Positions 12,061 through 23,131 of a stretch of 64,000 nucleotides of DNA are shown in pieces. The stretch covers positions 26,339,315 through 26,403,314 of the forward strand of contig NC_045141.1 of the NCBI RefSeq assembly GCF_008831285.2. The letters are read 5' to 3'. The first letter of the stretch is position 1; every line of letters begins with the position of its first letter. Origin of the DNA: Nymphaea colorata. Its lineage: Eukaryota > Streptophyta > Magnoliopsida > Nymphaeales > Nymphaeaceae. Under the pieces are notes generated by a model, which saw only the letters and a program-made list of their open reading frames with translations, made no database searches and had not been told where the DNA came from. The position numbers were made by a program, and so were the translations under genes.

Positions 12061-12460
12061 GCTTATTTGATATATGCTAGTAGGGTTATTGTAAGGAATT
12101 CATAAGCGAGAGTAACAAGATTGCATCTTTGCAACATCCTCATAGTTGTCAACAGATTGGATTTCATGCACGTGAGGGCTCTGATCATTGAATTCTGGTT
12201 TTTTGAGAGACTTCCATGGGAGCTTGGATCGGCTGCTTTATGGCAGACCTGATGGACCTCCAATCAACTGGAGTACAAGGGTGAAGGTTACCCTTTATGC
12301 TGCTCAAGGGCTTGCAATTTTTATGTTGCTGAACTTTCTTGTTCTCTATCAGGTTGCAGATGGTTGGAGTTCAAAATCCTTGCTGCGTCTGATGATGATT
12401 GCGCCAAACCTTTATGAAGACGAGAATCGTCAGCAGAAAAGGTATGTCTAGAATGAAACC
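12060..12460 (+). pseudogene. Receptor-like kinase fragment (subdomain V-VI region)
   Basis: The plus-strand frame from 12,188 contains HGSLDRLLYGRPDGPPINWS followed by TRVKVTLYAAQGLA. This follows the plant receptor-like or cytoplasmic kinase pattern of a hinge (GSL..LLYG) and helix E (W.TR.K..L.AAQGLA). The frame then runs into unrelated sequence instead of the catalytic loop, and upstream sequence does not continue the kinase N-lobe. Only about 45 residues are recognisable, so this is a gene relic. Short reverse-oriented copies ending after the INW motif are carried in array units 2-4. Confidence 0.6.
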
Positions 12461-15400
12461 TTTGACCATACACAATGTTATTAGCTTATTTATTTCGATT
12501 TCTTCCTACTTATTTGATAATCACTCAATAACTACTAAAAATAATATAGAGAAATTGGATTCTCCTGTTGCAATCCTCGTGAAAATTTGAAAGATCCCTG
12601 TTCTCCATTATTAACAACACTAAGAAGGACACGCACATCATCGTAAGCGTCGAGAACTCCTCTTAATCCCTACTTTCCTCTTAATCCCTACTTTCATAAG
12701 ACCCCAGTCAATTCTATCATATGCCTTAATATATCAATTTAAATAGAACACCGCCATTTTTTTTTCTTAAAGGGAACGGGGAAGTCATGTCCAGTCGTTG
12801 TTGTAAGTAGCTGTAAAAAACCTGGTTGTGCCTTCAAAACCGAGCCTTAGTCGTTGTTGGATGACACTCTCCAAAAACATGGTTTTGTGAAAACCAAGTT
12901 CTGCTACCATTTGTACCTCTAACTCCCTTCTGCTTAACCAACCTTGTGGCAATAGTAATAAGGGTCACAGACATTGCAACAGCACATTTTAATGTCATTC
13001 ATGGAGCGATAGGGAGGAATAAAGGGTATGAAAAGATCCCATAGGTGGGCATCCTAGCCCTCGATTCTTCTATATGCTTCATTTCGTATCCGCTCTAGAC
13101 CCAAATGACATGACATATGGAGAAGTTGAAGAATGCCCAATCTCCGAAGAACTTGGGCCTTATTTCCTGCAACTGCAAAAGTTCTTCTGGTCGTGCCCTC
13201 TCCCGAGGTGAGTCTTTTCCAACTACACTGAGAGTAAGGGGGCCTTTACTTCTAATCCCCGAAAAGGGCTTTAGTGCAGTACGCATATGGACAGTTGTCT
13301 GAGGCATTCAAAGGGACCCATGGTGAGACATGATGGGCATAAGCCATGCATCTTTCTTCTTCAGTATCAAATGCCATTCGGTAAGCATTTTATTTGCTTG
13401 TGTGGCTTTTTCTCATCTCGAAACATCATTGGAAAATTGGGTAGTCTACATTTACTGTAATTCAGAAGCAACCAACCTGATCATATGATTTACTTTTCTC
13501 TTTTTGGCCCAAGATTCCTTGTAGAGCCTTCTGTTTCGTCATTGATATGTCTGTGCGAGAAGATTGGATCATCAAGCCCCTCCTCCCTTTCTCTCTGCAA
13601 CTTGACGGACCATATATTCCCAAGATCTAGTGCTTTATGCCAAGGACGTTAAAATTTCAGGAGATATTTGTTAAAAGGGCACCGTTAAATGCCTCAAAGC
13701 CTAAAGGACATACTCTCTCTCTCTCTCTAATCAAGCAAAAGTATGAGCTTTCAACCCTGACTTGCATCAATTGAAGAAGAGAAACCTAAAAAAGGAAATC
13801 TACCATGTAAAGGCGGACGCAGTGAAAGGATTACAAACGTTTAAATAAATACGAGGTAGTTTGTCATGACTGCGAATCATTCATCAAATTTCTTCAGTTC
13901 ACAAAGGAGATCCAAAAGTTGCGTTTAGAATCTGATAGAACTCATGGGATGCAGATTCAAGTAGAGTTGGGCATCGCCCAAGGCCAAAAGCCAAAACCAT
14001 ATTTGGGCCACTCACATCTCCGCTAACCTTCCTCGGAAGTAGTTTTTTTCTTTCTTAAAATTCAGTAATATAAACTTTGATTAGATTTACCCCTTCGCAT
14101 GAGTGGGGAGCCACAAGATTTTAGAACATATGCCAATAGCAGATACATCTACCTCTGTAGGTGGTTAGATTTGATATCTTGAAGTTGAACATGACAATAA
14201 TTCATTTCCTAGAGCGCCATCTCCTTTGGCATAATCTAGTGCGGTCTGACTAATATCAGCTTGTCGTATCAAAAGAAAAGAAAAGATTCTTGGAAATCAG
14301 AGAATTTGGCGGCATGAATCATGTCCAAGTCTTTTGTTCCTTAGCACAAAACCCAACGTTCTTCTTCTCTCTTAGCCAGAAGAAAGGTGTTTACATTGCC
14401 TCCGGCAGACAAGAAGGGCTACCCATCTTGAATGTTGCGAACTCTCTTCATGCCCTTCACTTTGATCGAGTTATTAACTAACCATCTTATTGTTCATGTG
14501 ATGGAGCCTTTGCTTATTGATCTTTGAATTTGACAGGTTGAAATATGACTTGATGGTCAGATATCATGGTGGTTTTAAATCTTCAGAAGGCTGGACCCCT
14601 GTACTTGGCGATACTTCCTATACAAGATTCCTGCATCCTTTTGTCCCTACAACTTGCTCCCATCACATCTGATTCAAAGTTGATTTGTACTTATGATTCA
14701 GGTTGCCAACTTAAAAATGCAAGTATCTAGATTTCAAAAACTGATGCAGACCTGACTGGACTGGGACGGAATCAGATTTTAACGGGAAGAATTCATACGA
14801 AATGATCCTGATAGAACGTGTTTGTAGACTTAGACCTGAAGAGAATAACTATTCTTAGGAAAATAAAGAAAATGATGATTGACAGAAAATGGACCTTCAC
14901 ATGCTGCAAAATATCACCGAAACGAGCAGGGGAATTTTATTTCTTCTTTTTCAAGACAATGACAAGCCAAGCGAGATCTGAGCTGCAGATATCAACTACT
15001 GAGGTCTAACTTCTAAGAGTTTGTATTTGCTTTCTTGAAAGGGTACTCGGAGAATTTGTTGATCCTATTGAAGAAACGGCCTTGATTAGTCCACATTACC
15101 TCAGCAAATGCAATAAGAAAGTGCAATGCATTTAGACACTTTGGCTTGATGATATTCTTGTAACTAAATTGGATGCAAAAGCAAGTTTCTTTAGGGGATA
15201 CCCATTTCAGTGCCCAAGTTGGAGAAGCTTACTTTGCATCTTACCCATTTTACTGCCCAAGTGAAGAGACTTAATTTGCGTCTGATTTGGTCAAGAAATA
15301 TAAGAAAGCCTTTTGAGATATACAAATGATATTCAAACACCCACCATCAAAGAGATTCTGATTCTTCCAATTCATTTATTTTTTATGTGCTTTGCAATTC
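12460..15400. other. Intergenic region, no gene recognised
   Basis: No domain is recognised in six frames. A CT microsatellite lies at about 13,711-13,728. Near 15,145-15,215 a plus frame reads LDAKASFFRGYP, faintly like the LDAK...GY motif at the end of copia integrase; this is too weak to call. An imperfect direct repeat around TGCCCAAGT (about 15,210-15,265) overlaps it. Confidence 0.45.
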
Positions 15401-15411
15401 CGTAGACCTCC

Positions 15412-15420
15412 TTATAAATA
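15412..15420 (+). promoter_or_regulatory. TATA box of the RADIALIS-like gene
   Basis: TTATAAATA lies 101 bp upstream of the ATG at 15,521, on the correct strand. Transcription would start about 30 bp downstream, giving a short 5' UTR of roughly 70 bp, with no upstream ATG that is clearly favoured. Confidence 0.55.
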
Positions 15421-15520
15421 GCCTCAACCTGCAAAGCTTTGTCAAACATAACCACCATTCCTCCTATAGGTTCTTCCTGAGCTTGTTTGTGGGTTTCCTG
15501 ACCACCTTCTAGATAAATTG

Positions 15521-16001
15521 ATGGCTTCCAGTTCTCTGAGTTCATCCTCATGGACACAAAAGCAGAACAAATCTTTCGAGAGGGCACTTGCGGTGTTAGA
15601 TAAAGATACACCGGACCGGTGGAAGAATGTGGCAGCCATGGTTGGAGGGAAGACACCCGAGGAGGTGAAGCGTCATTACGACCTACTAATGGATGATTTA
15701 AGGCGTATTGAATCGGGTCAGTGGCCAGGCCCAAGCTACAGGTCCTCCTCTGCTACCAACAGCAGTAGCAGGTCGAGGAACTCTGGCTCAACAGATGATG
15801 ATCACAGGTAACAGATCATATTGCTTAACATCATGGATTTAGGTAGCTCAATGAGTTTTCTATCATTACTTCGTTCTATTTGACGACAAGATGGAGAAAT
15901 AACTCGGGGTTTCTTGGATTCTTGATATTTATAATTTTAATTTTGTCCGTTTCTTTTTGTGCCACAGGCTTCTTATGCATCTGAAATTGCAGCGACAATG
16001 A
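15521..16001 (+). CDS. RADIALIS-like single-MYB (SANT) transcription factor, two exons
   Basis: Exon 1 (15,521-15,807) starts at the ATG of MASSSLSS and encodes one MYB/SANT domain at residues 11-64. Its hydrophobic anchors are W11, W34 and Y53, with motifs [33 protein letters not shown] and YDLLMDDL. This is the plant RADIALIS/RSM family: about 100-residue nuclear proteins with a single I-box MYB, known in snapdragon and relatives to act in floral asymmetry by competing for MYB partners. The open frame stops just past a GT donor at 15,808. Splicing to the acceptor at 15,967 adds exon 2 (15,968-16,001), whose LKLQ near the C-terminus matches the usual family ending. The spliced product is 106 residues with a serine-rich linker. 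The unspliced 96-residue reading is less likely. The gene looks intact. Confidence 0.88.
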
Positions 16002-16224
16002 AAAGCTGAAAAATGAGAAAAGGTAGTATATGATTAAACGCGTGGCTGGATTAGTAGCTGGCAGTGACTTCATCCCTCCATCTCTTTGGTTTAGCTGTTA
16101 TGCAAAAGTTCTGCTTTATATGGTCCATGTATGTACAGAAACAGTGTTCTCTCCCATAAAAAGAAATTGTATCTTAATTAGTGTTTAATCTGGTTGAAGT
16201 TAAGTTTAGATGCTGAATGTAACT

Positions 16225-16390
16225 AGGGGGCCGTTTGATGGCCTGGAAATATATTTCTGGAAATATAGAAAATGAAAAAATGGAATGGAAAAAATCTTTT
16301 CGATTCAAATTTTGGTGTGTGTGATGACTCAGAAATATATTTTCAATTTTATATTTCTGAGTTTGATGGTTCAGAAATATATTTCCAGAT
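16225..16390. repeat. Small MITE-like inverted repeat
   Basis: CTGGAAATATATTTCTG at 16,243-16,259 is exactly reverse-complementary to 16,372-16,388. It is preceded by GGGGGCCGTTTGATGG, a terminus style common in small hAT or Mutator-like elements. GTTTGATGG also recurs at about 16,361 in direct orientation. No target duplication could be fixed, so the borders are uncertain. Confidence 0.4.
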
Positions 16391-16857
16391 ATGTAAAACC
16401 AAATTCATTCTCCAAATCATCAACATCATCTTCCTCCTCATCCCCTTCAACTCTAGGGCTGCCTGAAAAGGGCACGTTCATCAAATCTCAATAATTATTC
16501 AGCAAACAAGGGAGAAAACAACATTGTTTTTAAATAATCCAGAATTGTTACAAGGACAGAAGGCTATTTCTTCTGGTTATGCAAGTAAACTTTCTAAACA
16601 ATCTTCCGCAATTGGCCACTATTCTTACTTTTCTCAGGCAAACTGAAACACACAGGGCCTTGTATCATCCTACACGGCTACACCTCTGCATTTCCAGCAG
16701 CAAAGGGAACTGAATTTTGTCATTAACTTTGCTTACTGGACTTGCGCATTTTCTTCGAGGATCAGAATAACATATAAATCAGTGGAACTTATTTCAAGAA
16801 GGCAACATATCAGCTGGACATATAAGCTGAAGAAAAGGCGAACTAATGGAAACTTAC

Positions 16858-17053
16858 CCTTATGACGTTTGTATCTAGTCCTGCACTGCAGGCACGCCTG
16901 AGTGCCCTCTCTCCTTTCATACTCATAGCAAGTCCTACAGACGGGGAAGGCACATTCATTACAGGCCACAAAAGGCTCTCCATCCACTGTTTTCTCAATC
17001 CCATCACCACAAATCTGACATATTTGCCCACTCAATTCTTTCCCTTCATTATG
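16858..17053 (-). pseudogene. Cellulose synthase (CesA) zinc-finger exon, isolated
   Basis: On the minus strand an acceptor TTTTGCAG precedes the exon at 17,053 and a GTAAGT donor follows at 16,858. The 196-nt exon encodes [39 protein letters not shown] and [20 protein letters not shown]. This is the N-terminal RING-like finger that dimerises plant cellulose synthase subunits at the plasma membrane. All eight CX2C cysteines are present, and the ELSGQ lead-in resembles the CesA6-type (primary wall) clade. The final pair reads CLQC where CPQC is usual. No exon 1 with a GSHNRNE-type start, and none of the glycosyltransferase exons, could be found; the RADIALIS-like gene occupies the space where they should lie. 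It is most likely a gene fragment, though its splice sites are intact. Confidence 0.82.
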
Positions 17054-18180
17054 CTGCAAAATGAACAGAAAAACACAATCCAGGTCATCGAAGGTGAAAA
17101 ATAATAAGAAGAAAAGATTAGCTGCAGAAACATGTCCCCACGATCCAAATGAGAACCCAATATATTACTACGAGTTGGCAAGTACAGTGTGAGGCAGACA
17201 AATCGACTATTAAACCCACTGAATAAGTAATCAGATGGGAAAATTCTCAACAATGGTTCACCATATATTATTGACAGATAATGATTACGGATGAAGACAA
17301 AAACATCCATCCACACCACAGAGAAAGTGTTGAAGAAGATGACAGAGGCATCTCCCAAGCGAAGAACAGGGACCTCCATGGCTGGATGTCGGACTTAGAT
17401 CCTCGGGGGAAGCCCTGGCAGGACCACTCCTGCCATCGTGACAGGGGACCCTCTGTTGCCAAACCACACAACCACAGAGAGAGGGAGAAAAAACAGAACA
17501 AAATGAGAGAGAATTTGTTAATGGGAGAGATTAGAACGTCCTGAGTTCCATGAGCAAATATGGTATAAGAGAGCATGTAATGAAAAATGTTACCAAGCAA
17601 AATCATCAAGAGCGTCCCAATCTGCATTCCTGAGAAATTAACAACGCAGAGAAGGAAAAGAGGTCAAATGAAAACGCGCCCAAAACCAACATATCCATAA
17701 TTTGAAAGGGTTGTTTTCTTGTTTGGATAGAGGGTTGTGGAAGAAATGAAGGTTAGAAAGAGAGAGGAAAGAGAGAAGGGGGCCCTGGGTTTTGCTTAAA
17801 AACAAAACTCTCGGCCTCCATGGCTTAGGGTTTGACAAAAATTCAGAACCCTCGGCTGCAATGGCCGATGGTTACAAAGAGAGAGAGAGAGATAGAGTTG
17901 AGAGTGAAAGATGTTGACAGTCGCCGGAAGATCTTCTCATCGGTCTACTTGCCATCGTCGCCATCGACATTGGCTGCTTTCTTCTTCATAATCGAACAAC
18001 AAAAGCCCACCACGGAATCCAGAAAAAGGAAAAAGCCCTAAATCTTCACCAATCATGTTCGAACACTAACCGTTCGACGAAAGCGCTGCAGATCTGCTCA
18101 CAGTAGACGGAATCCCTGTTTCCCCACACGGAAGCCGCTGCACAAACGAGAGAGGAAGAGACGGAAGACTTGTTCTTCAG
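17054..18180. other. Flank of the CesA exon, no gene recognised
   Basis: If the CesA exon ever belonged to a full gene, this region would have held its first exon, leader and promoter. It contains purine-rich tracts (for example 17,880-17,893) but no recognisable coding exon. Several 60-119 codon frames overlap on both strands without domain similarity. Confidence 0.4.
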
Positions 18181-18475
18181 CAAGGGCGAGAGAGACGAGG
18201 AGGGGAGCAGGAGAGTGAGAGGGACACGACGATGGGAGAAGGCGAGTGAGAGGGTGAGAGAGACGACGATGGGAGAAGGCGAGTGAGAGGGTGAGAGAGA
18301 CGACGAGGGGAGCAGGAGAGTGAGAGGGCGAGGGAGACGACGAGGGGAGCAGGAGAGTGAGAGGGCGAGGGAGACGACGAGGGGAACAGGAGAGTGAGAG
18401 GAGGAGCTAGACGACGAAGGAAGGAGGAGAGTGAGAGGGCGAGAGAGACGACGAAGGGAGGCAGGAGGAAGGCGA
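18181..18475. repeat. 37-bp purine-rich minisatellite
   Basis: A repeat with the core GAGAGTGAGAGGGCGAGGGA followed by GACGACGAGGGGAGCAG has copies starting at 18,311, 18,348 and 18,385, exactly 37 bp apart. Degenerate copies flank these on both sides (about 18,185-18,475). The long serine/proline/arginine-rich minus-strand frame across it comes from the repeat and is not a gene. It lies about 180 bp outside the left edge of the large tandem array. Confidence 0.8.
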
Positions 18476-18938
18476 CTCTGCGGGCCTGCGGCAGGAGAAA
18501 GGTGAGGAGGAGCGGGAGGCAGGAGGAAGACGCGCGAGCCCTAGTGACGACCTCAGGCTTTGTAATGGCATGTTTAGTGCTTCCGGTATGATTTATATTA
18601 ATGAAAAAAAAAATTGGTGTCAAAAAATTGGATCGTAACAAAAGGTCGACAAAAGGTCTACTCATTTTCTTGATAATTGTTGTCTCTATATGTTTTTTAT
18701 ATGTTTTTCAAGCGGCAAAATGAGATTCTCCATCTTAAACTTTGCGTTAACCTGAACTGAAAACTATAGCTCCCCATTTGACTTACACTTGTCTCCTAAA
18801 ACTTTTTTTTATAAATAAGATGAAGATCTTATAAGTGAATACAAGATGTGAGAAAGAAAAAATAGAAATAAGGTTAAAGAAAGAAGAACTTGATATTTAA
18901 ATAGGATTTTCACGTCTTTTCTTGTCATGGGAACAATC

Positions 18939-19120
18939 TATACCGGTGAAAAGAACAACCAGTATAAATCTGCACCGGTGATCACTATCGCCGCTACAAG
19001 AGCCAATACCGGTGAGAGTTGAGTCACCGATATAGATATATAACGGTGACTAATTTCGCTGATACTGCGATGTCACCGCTATATCGCTACAAGGGTGGTT
19101 TATGTCACCGGTATACCTAC
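18939..19120. repeat. ACCGGTGA/TCACCGGT motif cluster, unit 1
   Basis: Short motifs TATACCGGTGA, TCACCGATAT, TAACGGTGA and TCACCGGTATA recur in both orientations over about 180 bp. Such dense, inverted short motifs are typical of CACTA-type transposon subterminal regions. No CACTA terminus was found, so the assignment is an inference. Confidence 0.5.
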
Positions 19121-19901
19121 ATAAAACCACAGATAAAGAAAGGCGGTGCCTAGCCACTGTTGTTTGAGGCACAAGGACGCCTCAAGTGCGCCTCTCTCTC
19201 TCCGTTTTGCATTCACGCTTGAATCTTTTTTCTATTTTTTTATCATATAGTTATATTTTCGTCAGCATAATCTTGTTTTTGTTTACTTTGGTTTTTAGTC
19301 CATTTAGCTAATGTTGGATGAAATGGGTTCAATCTAGCAGCAGCATCATATTTTGGTTGGCACCCAAAACTAGTGAACTTTAAGATCACCTCTTCGGCAA
19401 ACCTGAAAAGCAACGTCTGAGAGCCAGATGAAGAAAGTTGTACAAACATGAAATGATTTCAGGTAGAACTAACACAAAACCTTCCAATGAAAATTGCACA
19501 TAAAAGCTACGCATGAACCATCCGATTTCAGACAAAGTAGAGCAAACCCAGTTACCATGCTCTCCAGCATCTAGTATTCTCCCATGCGCAAACCTATAAA
19601 TACACCTCAGACCCATAAATACACCTTTAAATAAACAGACCTAACGCATTAACGGTGCACAAAACCTTCCAAGGAAAAATTGTATATAAAAGCCACACAA
19701 AAAAAAAACATCCGATTTCAGAAATGGACTTCAGGTTTTCATTTTATGTTATGTAAACTACAATACATACAACAAGGAGTCAAGATATCTGACAATTCTT
19801 TCACAAAAACATTTTCCCATTGTAAGTCCAATCACACATGATAAATAACCACTCATTGCTAATTAATTGCGGCACCTACCCAAATATTGAGTGTTACAAC
19901 A

Positions 19902-20206
19902 AGTTTCAGGTCATGCATTCGAAATGCCCCAACTAATTTCCAAACGCTAATGTTATTTTTTTTCTGCCCATACTTGAGAAAATTTGTATTGTGACCTGGA
20001 ATCAGCACTAGCACTTGAAGGGTGTTAACACTCAGCAACAGTCATACGCAAAGACAGAAGTTTGATGGAAGTCATCAAGGTCATGCTGCTGAGTGTTAAC
20101 ACCATTACGGGTCAGATACCAATTTAAATTTCCTTAACAGGGGCAGAAAATGACATTCAGGTTTTCAAAAGTAGTTGGGACATTTCTGAAGGCGTGACCT
20201 GAAACT
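19902..20206. mobile_element. Hairpin MITE, unit 1 copy
   Basis: Ends in AGTTTCAGGTCA and TGACCTGAAACT. The arms pair over most of the element, including GAAATGCCCCAACTA with TAGTTGGGACATTTC and an inner GGTGTTAACACTC with GAGTGTTAACACC. It is 305 bp with no coding capacity. The target duplication is unclear. Confidence 0.7.
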
Positions 20207-21499
20207 AGAAACTCATAGGAGACTCATGTGTTTGGCAAGCCCTTTTTTCTTTTGTATACTTTTGAACGACCATCTTTGATTTGATCCAGATTCAATCGCT
20301 TGACTAATATCACTACAATCTGTTTCGTCCTGAAACATCTAATGTGTTCAAAATTCTCTAGCAGTTTCGAAACTGTCCAAGAACAATTGTGGCTTGGCTG
20401 CCACTAAAGGAACCCATGCTTCCAGGCACATATAATTTATTTCTGCAAATTCAGCCTGCCAGATACTCTAAGACTTGTCCTTTCTGCTTGAACTTAGATA
20501 GTTCAATATTCTAATCTAAGAAAGTTTAATGGCCAAATCAAACAAATAAAGCATCAATAGACCGTTGCAACCTTGTAGAGGGACAAACTACTTATACCAT
20601 CTAATGAGTTGTCCTTCCAAATTAAAATTTCCTGGCAGTATGGGTACTGCTCAGCCCAAAAGATACAGATGAGTAAAATCCCTTCTTGGGCATCTTAATG
20701 TCGGGAGTATCAATGGGGTGACTGACGTAGGCTTGCTGGCTACCCATTTATTGAGCTTGTGAATAAGGTGCTTGAGAAAGATGAGGACAAGGACCATGTC
20801 CGTTGTATGCTTGTGGATTTCTAGATGCCAAGCACCCATCACAGGCTTCAAGTATTTTCAGCAGTAGAATATAAATGATATTGTGTTTGGTGATTCAGAA
20901 GCACCATACACAGTTTATTAAAAAATGGACATGGTGCAACTTTAATCAATCTTTCTTTGCTTGAAGAAAGACATGGGAACTTCAAAAACAAGAACGCATT
21001 TTCAATTATCATCCAAAAGAGGAACATGGGATGATCTTGTTATGCCAACAGCTTCTTTATGGAACCCATGAATCGAACCTGAGATGCACAAAAAGAATTA
21101 AGAAATAGGAAGAAAAATGCAAAAAATTGCACGATATACGCAAGACTGCCACATCCATCGGCACACAAATGAACATAAATTTTTTTAAGATTAAGAATTG
21201 CAAATTCTGAGAAATTCAAAAATAGCAGAACAAGCAGGCCTGCATGTTTTAAATAAACTTCAACATCTGAGAACAATATATTAGCTTTATAATAGATGAT
21301 TGATTTCCTGTCACTGATAATTTTTCAGAACAGGCCATGTTTGAGAAACTATCATGTGTCAATAGCTCATTGGCTTTTTGGAGATGCAGAAATAGATTGC
21401 ATTATTTACCAAATCACTAGCATGCGCCATTCTGAAATTTCTACCTATCTTAAGAAACACCTTCACTACTATATCAGTCTCTTGGGGATCCGATCCAAT

Positions 21500-22950
21500 T
21501 TTATAACCAATGCCTCAAAAACACCTTGTCCTCAAGGTGTAAAGAAAAATTGGTTGCTGTCTGAGAAGAGCCTGAGAGCCTGTTGGGCCAGGAGATGCAG
21601 TCCAGGCCTCCAAAGTGCATTGACTTCTTAATTAACCTGGTGGATTTCTTTATAAGCTGCTGGAGCAACTCCATCGCCCCCAACAGAACTAGAACATCTC
21701 TGCTTCCATCAAGTTGATTGCAGGTCCTTCTGCCCATCAGATCTGGGCCTGTTGCTGGGGTTTTCGCATGGGCTGTTCCAAGACATCTGCCAAAGCATGA
21801 ACCCTGGTCTCCTTGATAATGTCTTGTGTCTCCAGATTTAGATCATGCAATTGCTTCCCCCTCCCCATTTCCTCGCAAGCAACCCTGCGCTGCTCCATTG
21901 AATGACTTCAATAGTTCTCTGTTGAGTCTCTTTGGTCATGGTGAGTGGCGATTGGAACCTGTGTTTGTTTTACAGATCTTCTCAAACAATGTGAGGGTAG
22001 CCCATCATAGTGCGGCCCACTGGAATGAATATGTAATATGGAAAAATCTTTTCCCCTCCCTACAATTTCCACAGCCGCTTCCATTCCTCCAATACTAATT
22101 GTGTAGTTACTGGCACTGAGAACAATGTCTTTGTTAAAAGTGAGAACAACGTCTTCGATAAAAGGTAGTTCCACTGGGGCGACACCTGCCAGAATATAAC
22201 ATCGATAGTTCTTGAATTTTCTGGCAATTTCAATCAACGTTAGTCTAACCTTGAAATTAACTTCCAAGTCCTCGTTAGATGCTTAGATGCATGGATCATC
22301 AACAAGGTGTGCCTCAGGTTAAGAAAGGTGCTCATCATGATGGCTGAGCAATCTCTTCACTTTTCTCTTTGGAAGACTACATGACAATTCATCATTTCTT
22401 TCAAGCTACCATGACAGCTGCAAAGATCTTCAGGTGCAACCTTCCCTAAAAGCATAAAGCTTGGGGTATATTGATGCAACACTACTAGCAGGGATGTGAC
22501 TCTCGGTCTTTTTTCTCTACCCACAAGCAAAAATGATAGCCAATTGTAGCATCTTTAGAGAGTTCAGTCTGCCCCATTGGAACGACTTTGTCTCCCATGG
22601 TTCTAGCTACGGTAAGATGGACTCTAACAAGCTCTTGATTACCCATCTTCTCCAAACTTGCTGCTCCATTCCTGCCATCAATGACGTTGAGTCCCCTAGT
22701 TTTTGAGGAAGTACTAACTCGGCAATGACGTTGAGTCCCCTAGTTTTTGAGGAAGTACTAACTCGGCAATCCTGTGTACTGCCGTAGTCGCAAGCCATGT
22801 AACTGCAGCTCTCTGTATGCCTTCAACGAGAATAGTGCACCGATCCACTTTGCTTGTTCTTGCTCATCTAATAGTCGACCCACTACCCTTTTTTTGAACT
22901 CATTTGTAGACACTCTGAATGGAAAGGCAATCACAATTTCACCTCCTTCC
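21500..22950 (-). pseudogene. Chromovirus-associated relic, unit 1 part
   Basis: On the minus strand the frame near 21,505-21,555 reads NFSLHLEDKVFLRHWL. HLEDKV after a chromodomain is a common chromovirus C-terminus, and the DNA matches the end of the relic at 9.45 kb. The rest (21,645-22,950) corresponds to the unidentified segment also seen at 6.1-8.1 kb. Pol is missing between them. The relic continues after the copia insertion at 28,135-28,810. Confidence 0.55.
22681..22768. repeat. 44-bp tandem duplication private to unit 1
   Basis: Two exact adjacent 44-bp copies (22,681-22,724 and 22,725-22,768) beginning ATGACGTTGAGTCCCCTAG. Units 2 and 3 have one or none. Confidence 0.9.
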
Positions 22951-22955
22951 AAGAA
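22951..22955. repeat. Left target-site duplication of the copia element
   Basis: AAGAA here and at 28,130-28,134 flank the element. The empty site in unit 2 (at about 40,056) reads CCTTCCAAGAAAAAAGACTC with AAGAA once, which confirms a 5-bp duplication. Confidence 0.95.
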
Positions 22956-23120
22956 TGATAAGATTAGAAAGAATAATCTTTGATTAACCTCGAAATCTGC
23001 CCTAACTCCTCTTTATATAGACTAGAGGAGAGAGAGAAGTTACAAGAGAAACATCTAAAGGAAAAGTTATTACAAAAGTACCCTCTTAAACCTAAAACTG
23101 AATATAAACACATCTTAACA
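22956..23120 (-). repeat. 3' LTR of the copia element
   Basis: 165 bp. On the plus strand it starts TGATAAGATTAG and ends CATCTTAACA, so both termini obey TG...CA. It contains TTTATATAG, a possible TATA element in the reverse direction. No difference from the other LTR was found. Confidence 0.95.
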
Positions 23121-23131
23121 CTCCCCCTCAA
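23121..23131 (-). promoter_or_regulatory. Polypurine tract of the copia element
   Basis: The minus strand reads TTGAGGGGGAG directly against the 3' LTR. The TGA stop codon of gag-pol (23,128-23,130) lies inside this tract, so the coding region runs right up to the LTR. Confidence 0.9.

Noticed and set aside
15140..15215. Copia integrase fragment suggested by LDAKASFFRGYP
   Set aside because: The match covers about a dozen residues with no neighbouring integrase or RT motif.
16272..16494. Two overlapping frames rich in aromatic residues and serine
   Set aside because: They cover the MITE-like inverted repeat and a TC-rich tract.
17127..17170. A GSH-containing minus-strand peptide considered as CesA exon 1
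   Set aside because: Only three residues match the expected GSHNRNE motif, and there is no ATG or donor in the right phase.
18177..18665. 162-codon minus-strand frame rich in serine, proline and leucine
   Set aside because: It is the translation of the 37-bp minisatellite and has no independent domain.
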